From contig DAHXOA010000137.1 of assembly GCA_027365145.1 (NCBI GenBank), positions 1 through 34,118 on the forward strand: DNA of 34,118 bases. The letters run 5' to 3'. The position numbers and the translations under genes are program-made. This DNA comes from Acidimicrobiaceae bacterium. GTDB lineage: Bacteria > Actinomycetota > Acidimicrobiia > Acidimicrobiales > RAAP-2. Of this stretch, positions 1 through 9,247 are shown one piece after another (position 1 is the stretch's first letter; each line of letters begins with the position of its first letter). Under the pieces are notes generated by a model. The model was not told the origin of the DNA. It searched no databases and saw only the letters and a program-made list of their open reading frames with translations.

Positions 1-112
1 CCGGCACCGGAGGAGGGAGCGTAAGACCTTCGCAGTCTCGGAAGGCCGCCCCCGGTGAGGCCAGAACCCGCAAGGGAACCCCGAGAAGGGGTGCGGCATG
101 AGTGACCGCTCA

Positions 113-499
113 CTATCGATCACTCGGCTGCAACGGCAGGACGCCGTCGTGGGACCCGGGAGCAAAGACGTAGCCCTTACCCGTGCCGACGATGCAGTGC
201 GCCGCCGTGAGCACCAGGTTGCCGGACCGGCTGTCGACGACGCTGGCCGTACAGACGTGGATCGACAGGCCGGGGGGGGACAGCGCCCCGACACTGGGGC
301 GCCCGTCGAAGTGGTGGGCGGTCGGCGTTCCGGCCGGCGCCGCCGGCTTTGACGAGCCGTGGGCGGCGCGCCCGGTGGTGGCAGATCGCCCGGTCGGGAG
401 CGAGACCCGTCCTGTCGCGGTGGGTCCCGCTGACGAGCAGGCGCCGAGGAGGACGGTGACCATCCCCAGGAGCAGGACGGTCGAGACCCGGGCGCGCAC
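113..499 (-). pseudogene. Truncated secreted lipoprotein with trypsin-like serine protease N-terminal domain
   Basis: Lipobox-like N-terminus (MRARVSTVLLLGMVTVLLGACSS) and the trypsin His motif 'NLVLTAAHC'. The ORF stops shortly after 'PGSHDGVLP', with no Asp or Ser catalytic regions. TAACGT -10-like box at 506-511, 6 nt upstream of the GTG start. Confidence 0.65.
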
Positions 500-597
500 C
501 GCCTGACGTTAACTTTCCTGATCCGCCCCTGTCCCGGGCCGCCCGGTGCGCCGGTGGTGCCGCCGGCCCGGTGCGTCCACCGGTGCTACCGTCCCCG

Positions 598-1779
598 ATG
601 ATGCGCCTCGACCTCGGCAATGCGCTCCGGAGCGCCCGGGACGCAGAGCCGGGCGCGCTCACGGGCGTCGTGGCTGCCGCCGCCCGCGACATCGGAGCGA
701 CAGATGTCGTCGTCTACCTGGTCGACTACGCCCAGTCCACGCTGCAGGCACTTCCGGCGGCAGGTGGGTCCACGACGCCTCGGAGCGAGGAGGTGGCGAC
801 GACCATGGCCGGACGGGCCTTCACCGAGAGACGGGCGGTCGTTGCCGAGCGACCCGAGGGTGCGCGGATCTGGGTGCCGATCGTGGAGGGATCGGACCGG
901 AGTGGCGTGCTGGCGGTGACCGTGCTCGAAGCGGGGGAGCATGTGGAGCGGGCATGCGAGGAGCTCGGGATCTTCGTGGGCTACCTGGTCTCGGTCCAGT
1001 CGCGCGTGACTGATCTCTACCACGTGCACCGCCGGCGCCGTTCTCTTACGCAGGCGGCCAGTATGCAGTGGGACCTCCTCCCGCCGCTCGTGATGCAGAC
1101 GGAGCGGTTTACCGTGGCCGGGATTCTCGAACCGGCCTACGAGGTGGGTGGCGACTGCTTCGACTACTCGATCAACGGGACCGAGCTCGACCTCGGGGTG
1201 TTCGATCCCCTGGGGCACAGCGTCGGCTCGGCGTTGCTCGCCGCCATGTGCGTGGGCACGTACCGCCACGGTCGTCGCGATCGGTTGGCGCTCGGCCGGA
1301 TCCATGCCTCCCTGGACGCCGACGCGGCCCGCGAGTTCCCCCAGGCCTTCGCCACCGGCCAGCTCGCCCGCATCGATGGCCAGACCGGCACCATGGAGTG
1401 GACGAACGCAGGTCACCCGCTACCCCTGCTCATCCGGGGCGGGAAGGTGATCGGCGAGCTGGAGTGCCCCGCCACGCTACCGTGGGGCATCGGCGCTCTC
1501 GAAGGGAGATCGGCGGCCGTCCCGCTGGCATCTGAGCCGCTGGAGCCTGGAGACAGCGTCCTGTTCTACACCGATGGAGTGGTCGAAGCGCACCTCCCCG
1601 GTGGGGAGCAGTTCGGTGTCGACCGCCTTGTCGATCTGGTCGGCCAGCACGCTTCGACCGGGCTCGATCCGGAGGAGACCGTCCGCCGGCTCGTCCGCAG
1701 CGTCCTCGACCACCAGAGCGATGCCCTGAGCGACGACGCCACGCTCGTCCTGTGCATGTGGCACGGCTCGGCCCGCTGA
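598..1779 (+). CDS. PP2C-type SpoIIE/RsbU-family serine phosphatase with N-terminal GAF-like region
   Basis: Motifs GGDCFDY, DPLGHS, NAGHPLPLLIR, LFYTDGVVEA, SDDATLVL. TACCGT box at 587-592 just upstream of the ATG. Confidence 0.88.
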   Translation: MMRLDLGNALRSARDAEPGALTGVVAAAARDIGATDVVVYLVDYAQSTLQALPAAGGSTTPRSEEVATTMAGRAFTERRAVVAERPEGARIWVPIVEGSDRSGVLAVTVLEAGEHVERACEELGIFVGYLVSVQSRVTDLYHVHRRRRSLTQAASMQWDLLPPLVMQTERFTVAGILEPAYEVGGDCFDYSINGTELDLGVFDPLGHSVGSALLAAMCVGTYRHGRRDRLALGRIHASLDADAAREFPQAFATGQLARIDGQTGTMEWTNAGHPLPLLIRGGKVIGELECPATLPWGIGALEGRSAAVPLASEPLEPGDSVLFYTDGVVEAHLPGGEQFGVDRLVDLVGQHASTGLDPEETVRRLVRSVLDHQSDALSDDATLVLCMWHGSAR

Positions 1780-1930
1780 CGCGTCGGCCCGTAGCGCACC
1801 GCGTAGGGCACGCACCGGAGAACCCGCATCCCGGGTCGGAGCGCAGCGACAGCCGCCAGCAGCGACAGCCAGTTCCCGTCGCCAGGGAGGCGGGCGTCCC
1901 GCTCGTCGGAGGCGCTGCCCAGGGCGTCGA

Positions 1931-2578
1931 TCAGGCCGTCGGAGCGCCCCCGGAGCGGCGGGCCGCGACCCAGGTGAACCGCTGGAGCGCACCACCGGGC
2001 GTGGAGTGGTCCTCCTCCCGTTCCGCAACCAGCTCGAAGTCGTCTCCGAGCATCTTGGTCAGCTCCTCTGCTCCATACCGGGTCACCGGCAGGCCGGAGC
2101 ACTGCTCGGGGCCGTCGGGGGCGAACGTGGCCAGGATCACCGTACCCCCGGGGGAGAGGGCGGCGTCGAGGACGCGCCGGTAGGCGAGCACCTCTTCGCC
2201 GGTGAAGAAGTGGAGGACGGCCCGGTCATGCCACAGCCCGTACCGGCGGGGTGGGTCCCAGGTGAGGACGTCTCCCACCATCCAGTGGGCCCGGGGATCG
2301 TCGCCGACGGCGCTCCGGCTCAGCTCCAACGCGGCCTCGACGATGTCGAGCACAGTGATGTCGGCGAACCCGCGCTCGAGCAGCGCGCGGAGCAGCGGAG
2401 AGGCTCCCCCTCCGACGTCGACAACCGCAGTGCCGGGTTCCAGGCCGAGCGACTCGACCAGCTCCAGGGAGACCGTGGGCTCACGCTGGTACCAGCTCAC
2501 CGCGTCCGGTCGGCTGCGCTCGTAGACCGAGCTCCAGTGGACGGCGCGGTCATGCTCGCTCGTCGGCCCCGTTACCAC
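1931..2578 (-). CDS. Class I SAM-dependent methyltransferase
   Basis: VVDVGGGASPLL (motif I), ITVLDI and GDVLTWDPP motifs; GTG start with TAGCCT 7 nt upstream. Confidence 0.85.
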   Translation of the reverse strand: MVTGPTSEHDRAVHWSSVYERSRPDAVSWYQREPTVSLELVESLGLEPGTAVVDVGGGASPLLRALLERGFADITVLDIVEAALELSRSAVGDDPRAHWMVGDVLTWDPPRRYGLWHDRAVLHFFTGEEVLAYRRVLDAALSPGGTVILATFAPDGPEQCSGLPVTRYGAEELTKMLGDDFELVAEREEDHSTPGGALQRFTWVAARRSGGAPTA

Positions 2579-2628
2579 GGGGCCGAGGCTACCCCGGGCC
2601 CATCGCCGACGTCGGGCAGCTGATGAGG

Positions 2629-2634
2629 TACCCT
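2629..2634 (+). promoter_or_regulatory. -10-like box (TACCCT) for the uORF-MarR-ABC operon
   Basis: TAnnnT hexamer 6 nt upstream of ATG 2641; same spacing recurs at many genes in the window. Confidence 0.5.
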
Positions 2635-2640
2635 AACCAG

Positions 2641-2685
2641 ATGGCGAGCCCTCTTCCGGCAACCCCGGGACGTCGACGGAGATGA
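2641..2685 (+). CDS. Candidate leaderless leader peptide MASPLPATPGRRRR upstream of the MarR gene
   Basis: ATG GCG AGC CCT CTT CCG GCA ACC CCG GGA CGT CGA CGG AGA TGA. TACCCT box 6 nt upstream. Its stop overlaps the MarR start (ATGA). Confidence 0.5.
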   Translation: MASPLPATPGRRRR

Positions 2686-3302
2686 GCCAGGACCTGGCCA
2701 ACCGCTCCATCGGCTCACTCTCCGGGCCCGAGCCAGCGGTCGTCGTCGGCGACCCGGTCGTCGGGATCGCTCGGACCCTGGCCATGTTGTCGCGGACCCT
2801 GGACGAGGGCTGCATGGCGGCAGGGCTCACGCTCGCCCAGTACCGGGCGCTCCTCTTCGTCGCGCTCCGGCCGTGGCGGGCCGCCGCGTTGGCCGGGGAG
2901 ATGGGGGTGCGCCGGCCGACCTTGAGCGGGATCATCGACAGTCTCGATCGGGCCGGTCTGGTGGAGCGTCGCTCCGTCGCGGACGACCGTCGGGGCGTGA
3001 GCATCAGCCTCACCCCGACCGGGAGCGCCGTCCTACGTGCGGTGGAGTCCGACATGGGCATGCGTCTCGGTCGCTCCATCGACCGGAGCAGCGGTGGTAC
3101 CGCCATCGATCCGGCGGTGCTGGCCGGGATGCTCCGTGCCCTGTTGTGCGGGATGGATCGATCGGGAACAGAGGGGCAGGCGGGCACAGACGCCCAGTCG
3201 CAGGGGAAGGGCTGGACAGAGGGGCAGGCACCGGGACGCGAGCCAGGGACAGGATCGGGAGCCCGGGATCCCGGCGACCTCCCGGAGGGAGGGACCCCAT
3301 GA
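2682..3302 (+). CDS. MarR-family transcriptional regulator
   Basis: wHTH pattern 'LTLAQYRALLFVALRPWRAAALAGEMGVRRPTLSGIIDSLDRAGLVERRSVADDRRGVSISLTPTG'. Confidence 0.88.
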   Translation: MSQDLANRSIGSLSGPEPAVVVGDPVVGIARTLAMLSRTLDEGCMAAGLTLAQYRALLFVALRPWRAAALAGEMGVRRPTLSGIIDSLDRAGLVERRSVADDRRGVSISLTPTGSAVLRAVESDMGMRLGRSIDRSSGGTAIDPAVLAGMLRALLCGMDRSGTEGQAGTDAQSQGKGWTEGQAPGREPGTGSGARDPGDLPEGGTP

Positions 3303-4336
3303 GCCAACCGGAAGGAGCGGGACGCACGTCGATCCAGCTGGAGGGGCTGGGCGCCGGTCAGCACTCGATCGCAGTGGACGGCCTGGCCAAATCCTACGGT
3401 GACCTGGTCGCTGTGAAGGGGGTCACCTTCGTCGTCGACGCCGGGGAGACGTTCGGCTTCCTCGGCCCCAACGGCGCAGGGAAGTCCACCACCATCTCGA
3501 TGCTCTGCACCCTCGTCGATCCCACCTCGGGTCGGGCCCAGGTCGCCGGCTTCGACGTGGTGACCCAACGGTCGTCGGTGCGCCAGCACATCGGTCTCGT
3601 GTTCCAGGACACCACGCTCGACGACTACCTCACGGCGGCGGAGAACCTGAAGTTCCACGCTGAGCTCTACGGAGTGCCCCGCGGGACAGTCGCCCGGCGA
3701 CTCGCCGATGTCATGGAGATGGTGGGGCTCGCCGACCGAGCCGACAGTCTCGTGCGGACGTTCTCGGGCGGCATGAAGCGGCGTCTCGAGATCGCGCGGG
3801 GTCTGCTCCACTCCCCGCGCGTCCTCTTCCTCGACGAACCGACCGTCGGCCTCGATCCCCAGACTCGCTCGAACATCTGGGAGTACGTGACCGAGCTGAA
3901 ACGACGTGAAGGCATCACGCTCTTCCTCACGACCCACTACATGGACGAGGCCGAGTACTGCGACCGGATCGCCATCATGGACCACGGGTCCATCGTGGCC
4001 ATCGATACGCCCGAGGCGTTGAAGGCGAGCATCGGCGAGGACCGGGTGGAGCTCCACACCACCGACGACGCCGCCGCGCTCGCCGCGCTCGCCGACCGCT
4101 TCGGGATCGACGCCTCCGTCTCGGAGGGGGCGGTCGCCTTCCACGTTGCCGCCGGCGAGCAGTTCGTCCCCCGGCTCTTCGCCGAGCTCGGGGTGGGCAT
4201 CACGTCGATCCGCGTCGCTCGCCCGACCCTCGACGACGTGTTCATGACCTACACGGGGCGGACCATCCGCGACGCAGAGGCGTCATCGGGAGATCGCCTG
4301 CGGTCGTCCCCGTTCATGCGGGCGAGGAGGGGGTAG
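3299..4336 (+). CDS. ABC transporter ATP-binding protein, daunorubicin-resistance (DrrA) type
   Basis: Walker A GPNGAGKST, signature FSGGMKRRLEIARGL, Walker B VLFLDEPT, DrrA-like 'TTHYMDEAEYCDRIAIMDHG'. ATGA overlap with the MarR gene. Confidence 0.92.
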   Translation: MSQPEGAGRTSIQLEGLGAGQHSIAVDGLAKSYGDLVAVKGVTFVVDAGETFGFLGPNGAGKSTTISMLCTLVDPTSGRAQVAGFDVVTQRSSVRQHIGLVFQDTTLDDYLTAAENLKFHAELYGVPRGTVARRLADVMEMVGLADRADSLVRTFSGGMKRRLEIARGLLHSPRVLFLDEPTVGLDPQTRSNIWEYVTELKRREGITLFLTTHYMDEAEYCDRIAIMDHGSIVAIDTPEALKASIGEDRVELHTTDDAAALAALADRFGIDASVSEGAVAFHVAAGEQFVPRLFAELGVGITSIRVARPTLDDVFMTYTGRTIRDAEASSGDRLRSSPFMRARRG

Positions 4337-4338
4337 CA

Positions 4339-5355
4339 GTGGTGAGTGACCAGGGACAGCAGGTCGGCACCGGCAGTGCGCCGACTCCCGAGGGCCGACC
4401 GGTGCCGCGGGAGGGTTCCGGCGCCCCGCCGGTGGCGACGTCGGCAGTCGGCGCACCAGTGGTGGCAGCGGCACCACCAGCGGCAGTCGGCGCACCAGTG
4501 ACGGCAGCGGCTTCGGTCGTCGGCGTGCGGGTCGCCGGGGGAACCGTCAGCGACGACCTCCGGGCCATCAGGGTCGTGTGGAAACGGGAGCTGATCCGTT
4601 TCAGCCGTAACCGGATCCGCATCGTGACCTCGCTCGTCCAGCCCATCTTGTTTCTCTTCGTCCTCGGCACCGGCCTGTCGCCCATCCTGTCGGGCAGCGA
4701 CCACTTCAACTTCCGAACGTTCATGTTCCCCGGCGTCATCGGGATGACGGTGCTCTTCACGGCCATCTTCTCCGCCATCTCCATCGTGTGGGACCGGGAG
4801 TTCGGCTTCCTGCGGGAGATGCTGGTGGCTCCGGTGCACCGGAGCGCGCTGGTCCTCGGGAAGTGCCTGGGAGGGGCGACCGTGGCCACCATCCAGGGTG
4901 CGATCATGCTGGCGCTGGCCGGGGCGGTCGGCGTCCCCTACGACCCGTTGATGCTCGTCGTGCTGATCGGCGAGATCGCGTTGGCGGCGTTCGCGCTCAC
5001 GGTCTTCGGCGTGCTGATGGCCTCACGGATCTCCCAGATCGAGGCGTTCCAGGTCGTCACCCAGATGGTGGTCCTGCCGATGTTCTTCCTGTCGGGAGCG
5101 ATCTTCCCGACCAGCAAGCTCCCGCAGTGGCTGGCGGTCCTGACGAAGATCGACCCGCTCTCCTACGCGGTCGACCCGCTCCGCCGTGCCGTCTTTTCCC
5201 AGATCGCCCTCTCGCCCCGCCTGAACGCCTTGCTGAACCCGGGGGTGACGTGGAACGGGTGGAGGCTACCCACCCTCCTGGAGCTGGCCATGGTCGCGGT
5301 AGCGGCGGGAGTGATGCTCTTCGTGGCGATCCTCCAGTTCTCGCGGACCGACTGA
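4339..5355 (+). CDS. ABC-2 type transporter permease (DrrB-like)
   Basis: Hydrophobic C-terminal segments, 'VWDREFGFLREMLVAPVHRSALVLGKCLGGATVATIQG' and 'MFFLSGAIFPTSKLPQWL' motifs; directly downstream of the ATPase. Confidence 0.9.
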   Translation: MVSDQGQQVGTGSAPTPEGRPVPREGSGAPPVATSAVGAPVVAAAPPAAVGAPVTAAASVVGVRVAGGTVSDDLRAIRVVWKRELIRFSRNRIRIVTSLVQPILFLFVLGTGLSPILSGSDHFNFRTFMFPGVIGMTVLFTAIFSAISIVWDREFGFLREMLVAPVHRSALVLGKCLGGATVATIQGAIMLALAGAVGVPYDPLMLVVLIGEIALAAFALTVFGVLMASRISQIEAFQVVTQMVVLPMFFLSGAIFPTSKLPQWLAVLTKIDPLSYAVDPLRRAVFSQIALSPRLNALLNPGVTWNGWRLPTLLELAMVAVAAGVMLFVAILQFSRTD

Positions 5356-5422
5356 GCCCTGGGCTCCGCCCATCCGTCGGCCTGTCGGCCTGCCGGCGGG
5401 TCAGACGGGACTGGGACTCGGA

Positions 5423-6307
5423 CTACGGCCGCACCCGTCGGTCGTGGGCGTGGGCATGGGACGCGATCCGGTCTGCGAGCTCGTCGAAGAGCTCGGGAGG
5501 GATGTGGTGGCCCATGCCCGGCACGACGAGCAGGTCGGCACCGGGAACAGCCGCCGCCGTCGCCCTGCCACCACTCGGATCGATCAGGGTGTCCGCCTCC
5601 CCGTGGATCACCAGGGTCGGGCAGTCCAGCCGCGACAAGTCCCCCGTCCGGTCGGGAGACGCCACGATGGCGGCCAGCTGGCGGGCGGTGCCCTCCGGGT
5701 GGAACGCCCGGTCGAACGCGGCGGCCGCCTGGGCGCGGACCTGGTCCTCGTGGAACGGGAAGCCCGGCGACCCGAAGGTCTGCCGGTGCTCGATCGCCTG
5801 GCCCATGACCTCCTCCCGGTTCCGTGCCGGCGGTTGGACCAGGAGCGCCGCCGCCTGGGGCTGGGCCTGGCCGACGCTCCGGTCGCCGGTGGTCGACATG
5901 ATGGAGATCAGGCTGTCCACCCGGTCGGGGTGGGCGACCGCCAGCGACTGGGCGATCATCCCGCCCATCGAGACACCGAGGACGTGGGCGGACGGGAGGC
6001 CCAACCCGTCGAGCAGTGCCGCCGCGTCGTCGGCCATGTCCGCCAGGAGGTACGCCGCCCGGGAGTGGTCCGAGGCGACAGCTCTGATGTCCGCGGGTCC
6101 GGACTCGTCGAACCACGTGGAGAGCCCCACATCCCGGTTGTCGAACCTGACGACGAAGAACCCCCGGTCGGCAAGCGCGTCGACGAACCTGGCGTCCCAG
6201 TTGATCAGCTGCCCACCCAGACCCATGATCAGGAGCAGTGGCGCATCCGACGTCTGTCCCGCCGTCTCGTACTCCAGGGTGATCCCGTTGGCGTCGATCC
6301 GTGGCAT
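5423..6307 (-). CDS. Alpha/beta hydrolase
   Basis: LLLIMGLGGQ oxyanion region, nucleophile elbow GVSMGG, C-terminal GMGHHIP His. TAGCGT box 6 nt upstream of the ATG. Confidence 0.9.
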   Translation of the reverse strand: MPRIDANGITLEYETAGQTSDAPLLLIMGLGGQLINWDARFVDALADRGFFVVRFDNRDVGLSTWFDESGPADIRAVASDHSRAAYLLADMADDAAALLDGLGLPSAHVLGVSMGGMIAQSLAVAHPDRVDSLISIMSTTGDRSVGQAQPQAAALLVQPPARNREEVMGQAIEHRQTFGSPGFPFHEDQVRAQAAAAFDRAFHPEGTARQLAAIVASPDRTGDLSRLDCPTLVIHGEADTLIDPSGGRATAAAVPGADLLVVPGMGHHIPPELFDELADRIASHAHAHDRRVRP

Positions 6308-6352
6308 GCCATCACGCTAGCGCCGGCCGTGCCGGCGAGGTCGACCGGGTCG

Positions 6353-7330
6353 CTACCGGTTCACCGAGCTCATGTCGGCGTAGCGGTCGCCGGCCGCGAA
6401 GCCTTTCGGGGAGACCTCGTCGATGCGCGCCAGGTCGTCGCCGTCGAGCGTGACGTCGACGGCCGCCAGGTTCTCTTCGAGGTAGGCCACCCGCTTGGTC
6501 CCCGGGATGGGCACGATGGTGTCGCTCTGGGCGAGAAGCCACGCCAGGGCGAGCTGCCCGGTGGTGCAGTCCTTCTCCTTCGCCAGCTCCTCGACCCGGT
6601 CGACGACATCGAGGTTCCGCTGGAAGTTGTCGCCGGTGAACCGGGGGTTGACCCGGCGGAAGTCCCCCGGATCCAGATCGTCGACCGAGCGGATCTGTCC
6701 CGTGAGGAACCCCCGGCCGAGTGGGCTGTAGGCGACGAAGCCGATCCCGAGCTCTGCGACCGTCTGGAGGATCCCGTCCTCCGGGTCGCGAGACCAGAGG
6801 CTGTACTCCGTCTGCAGGGCGGCGATGGGATGCACCGCTGCGGCGCGCCGGATGGTCTCGGGCGCTGCCTCCGACAGGCCGAGGAACCGGACCTTTCCCG
6901 ACGCGACCAGCTCGGCCATCGCCCCGACCGTCTCCTCGATCGGCACGGTCGTGTCGACCCGGTGCTGGTAGTAGAGGTCGATATGGTCCACTCCGAGCCG
7001 CAGCAGGCTGGCATCGCACGCGGCGTGCACGTACTCCGGCGATCCGTTCACACCGATCCGCGTGCCGTCCTCACGCCGTTGGTTCCCGAACTTCGTGGCC
7101 AGGACGACGCGGTCGCGACGGCCGGCGATCGCCCGCCCCACCAGTTGCTCGTTGGTGAACGGGCCGTACATGTCGGCGGTGTCGAGGAACGTGCAGCCCA
7201 GATCGATCGCCCGGTGGATCACGCGGGTCGACTCGTCGGGGTCGCCGGTCCCGTAGAACTCACTCATCCCCATGCACCCGAGTCCGAGCGCCGAGACGAC
7301 GAGCGACGATCCGAGCGTGCGAGTGTCCAT
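6353..7330 (-). CDS. Aldo/keto reductase
   Basis: '[13 protein letters not shown]', '[10 protein letters not shown]', '[37 protein letters not shown]', 'IPIPGTKRV'-type C-terminus. Confidence 0.93.
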   Translation of the reverse strand: MDTRTLGSSLVVSALGLGCMGMSEFYGTGDPDESTRVIHRAIDLGCTFLDTADMYGPFTNEQLVGRAIAGRRDRVVLATKFGNQRREDGTRIGVNGSPEYVHAACDASLLRLGVDHIDLYYQHRVDTTVPIEETVGAMAELVASGKVRFLGLSEAAPETIRRAAAVHPIAALQTEYSLWSRDPEDGILQTVAELGIGFVAYSPLGRGFLTGQIRSVDDLDPGDFRRVNPRFTGDNFQRNLDVVDRVEELAKEKDCTTGQLALAWLLAQSDTIVPIPGTKRVAYLEENLAAVDVTLDGDDLARIDEVSPKGFAAGDRYADMSSVNR

Positions 7331-7336
7331 CGGGCC

Positions 7337-7346
7337 ACGGTACCAT
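7337..7346. promoter_or_regulatory. Overlapping divergent -10 boxes (TACCGT on -, TACCAT on +) centred on GGTACC
   Basis: 21-bp intergenic region 7331-7351. The minus box 7337-7342 is 6 nt from the AKR ATG. The plus box 7341-7346 is 5 nt from the LLM ATG. Confidence 0.5.
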
Positions 7347-7351
7347 CGGGC

Positions 7352-8251
7352 ATGAAGATTCGGATCGGCGTGGGCTATACGCGTGGGCCCACGGATGGCG
7401 CGGGGTTCGGTGCCGTCCTCGATTCGCTCACCCGCTTGCACTTCGACTCGCTGTGGCTGTCGGAGGTGCTGACCGGCGCGGTTCCCGACCCGTTGGCAGC
7501 GTTGGCGTTCGCGGCCGGACGCCACCCGAGGCTGAAGTTGGGGACCACCATGTTGCTCCCCGGGCACCACCCGCTCCGCCTGGCCAAGCAGCTCGCCACC
7601 ATCGACGCGCTCTCGGGAGGCCGACTCCTCGTCACGTTTGTGCCCGGGCTCGCCCGCTCACCAGAGCGCGAGGCGGTCGGGGTCCCGCTGGCCGACCGGG
7701 GAAGCGTGATCGATGAGATGATGCCGTTGCTCCGTCGGCTGTGGTCGGGAGAAACCGTCACCTACCGGGGTGCGGGCCCGAGCGCGGCGGTGGCGATCGA
7801 CCAGGTGACGCTGTCCCCTCTGCCGGTCCAGCAGCCGCTCGAGCTCTGGCTCGGTGGGATGGCGTCGGCAGCGCTTGATCGGTGCGGCCGGCTCGGCGAC
7901 GGATGGCTGCCCTCGCTGTGCACGCCGGCCGAAGTGGCGGCCGGCAGGGAGGTGATCGACCGTGTTGCCGAACGATCGGGTAGGCGGATCGATCCCGAGC
8001 ACTTCGGCGTCAGCCTCGGGTACTCGTTCGATCCGCTGGACGATGCCGTGGCGGCATCGATCGGGGCCCGCAGCCGGGGCAACCCCGTCACCGACGTCGT
8101 GGCGGTGGGGGAACGTGGGCTCCGGGACCTCGTGCACCGTTTCGTCGACGTGGGGTTCTCGAAGTTCGTCGCCCGTCCCCTCACCCCGCCGGCCGACTGG
8201 CCGGGTGAGCTCGAACGTCTGGCGGGAGCGGTCGGAGATCTCCAGACCTGA
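7352..8251 (+). CDS. LLM-class (luciferase-like, probably F420-dependent) oxidoreductase
   Basis: 'FDSLWLSE', '[36 protein letters not shown]', '[27 protein letters not shown]'. Confidence 0.88.
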   Translation: MKIRIGVGYTRGPTDGAGFGAVLDSLTRLHFDSLWLSEVLTGAVPDPLAALAFAAGRHPRLKLGTTMLLPGHHPLRLAKQLATIDALSGGRLLVTFVPGLARSPEREAVGVPLADRGSVIDEMMPLLRRLWSGETVTYRGAGPSAAVAIDQVTLSPLPVQQPLELWLGGMASAALDRCGRLGDGWLPSLCTPAEVAAGREVIDRVAERSGRRIDPEHFGVSLGYSFDPLDDAVAASIGARSRGNPVTDVVAVGERGLRDLVHRFVDVGFSKFVARPLTPPADWPGELERLAGAVGDLQT

Positions 8252-8411
8252 CTCCGGTCGTCGCCGGCTGATCGATCGACCGTGTCCGGCGTCGGGCCTC
8301 CTGCAGCGTCGGGCACGTCGAAGTGCAGCGTCGGAGGCGTCGCACCGCGGTGTCGTACGGTGCTGGCGAACGGTGCTGGCGGGGTGGGGGTCCCCGGACG
8401 ATACTGATGTC

Positions 8412-9128
8412 GTGGGACGGGTTGCCGACAGCATTGACGAGGGGCTGGCCGGCTGGCTCGCCGCACAGCCGGTGTTCTTCGTGGCGACGGCCCCACTGGC
8501 CCGAGACGGACGGGTCAACTGCTCGCCGAAAGGGAACCGGGGCGAGTTGTCTGTTCCGGACGCGTCGACGGTCGCGTACCTGGACCAGACGGGGAGCGGG
8601 GTGGAGACCGTCGCCCACATCCGCGAGAACGGACGCATCGTCGTCATGTGGGCGGCGTTCGAGGGCCCACCCCGTATCGTCCGCGTGCACGGCACGGGTC
8701 GAGTCGTTCGGGTGGATGACCCCGAGTTCGCTGCACTTGCCGCCACCTTCCCAGCGATGACCCCGTCGGTTGCCACCGGAGCCCCATCCACTGCTACCGA
8801 GGACGTTCAGGCCAGCGCCGGGTATGGCGCCGGCGACCCTGTCGTTCGTGGGAAGCGCCAGCAGGGCGATGGTGCCACGGGCCCGTGCGACCCCCCGGTG
8901 GGTACTCGGTCGATCATTGTCGTGCATGTGGAGCGGGTATCGGACTCCTGTGGCTACGGGGTCCCGTTGCTGACGTTCGATGACCATCGTGCCACCATGG
9001 ACCAGTGGGCGGAGCGGAAGGGCCGGCCCGGCATCGTCGCCTACCAGGAACAGCACAACGCCACCAGTATCGACGGCCTGCCCGGCCTGCCCGGCCTGCC
9101 CGGCCTGACGGCTCGTCCCCCGGGGTGA
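8412..9128 (+). CDS. Pyridoxamine 5'-phosphate oxidase-like (PPOX) family protein
   Basis: 'QPVFFVATAPLARDGRVNCSPKG', 'VVMWAAFEGPPRIVRVHGTGRVV', 'RVSDSCGYGVPL'. GTG start chosen by domain boundary. Confidence 0.8.
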   Translation: MGRVADSIDEGLAGWLAAQPVFFVATAPLARDGRVNCSPKGNRGELSVPDASTVAYLDQTGSGVETVAHIRENGRIVVMWAAFEGPPRIVRVHGTGRVVRVDDPEFAALAATFPAMTPSVATGAPSTATEDVQASAGYGAGDPVVRGKRQQGDGATGPCDPPVGTRSIIVVHVERVSDSCGYGVPLLTFDDHRATMDQWAERKGRPGIVAYQEQHNATSIDGLPGLPGLPGLTARPPG

Positions 9129-9247
9129 GCGGTGCGACGGCAGGGGTTCCTGGGGCGCCTCGTCACTGTCGTGCCGACCACCGGGCAGCTGCCCGCGTGT
9201 AGACGCGGCTCTGGGCAGGTTGACCGTGGGCAGTGTGGAGACAGTGC

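Noticed and set aside
1-112. Group II intron or IS110 bridge-RNA end
   Set aside because: Some resemblance in feel, but no RT/transposase, domain V or verified terminal motif is visible; left as an unexplained breakpoint.
2633-4144. 503-aa minus-strand ORF opposite marR/drrA
   Set aside because: High-GC shadow ORF; Arg/Pro-rich low-information product, fully antisense to clear MarR and ABC ATPase genes.
5444-7351. N-terminal ~600 aa of the 935-aa plus ORF 5444..8251
   Set aside because: Antisense to the alpha/beta hydrolase and aldo/keto reductase; only the C-terminal LLM oxidoreductase (7352-8251) is real.
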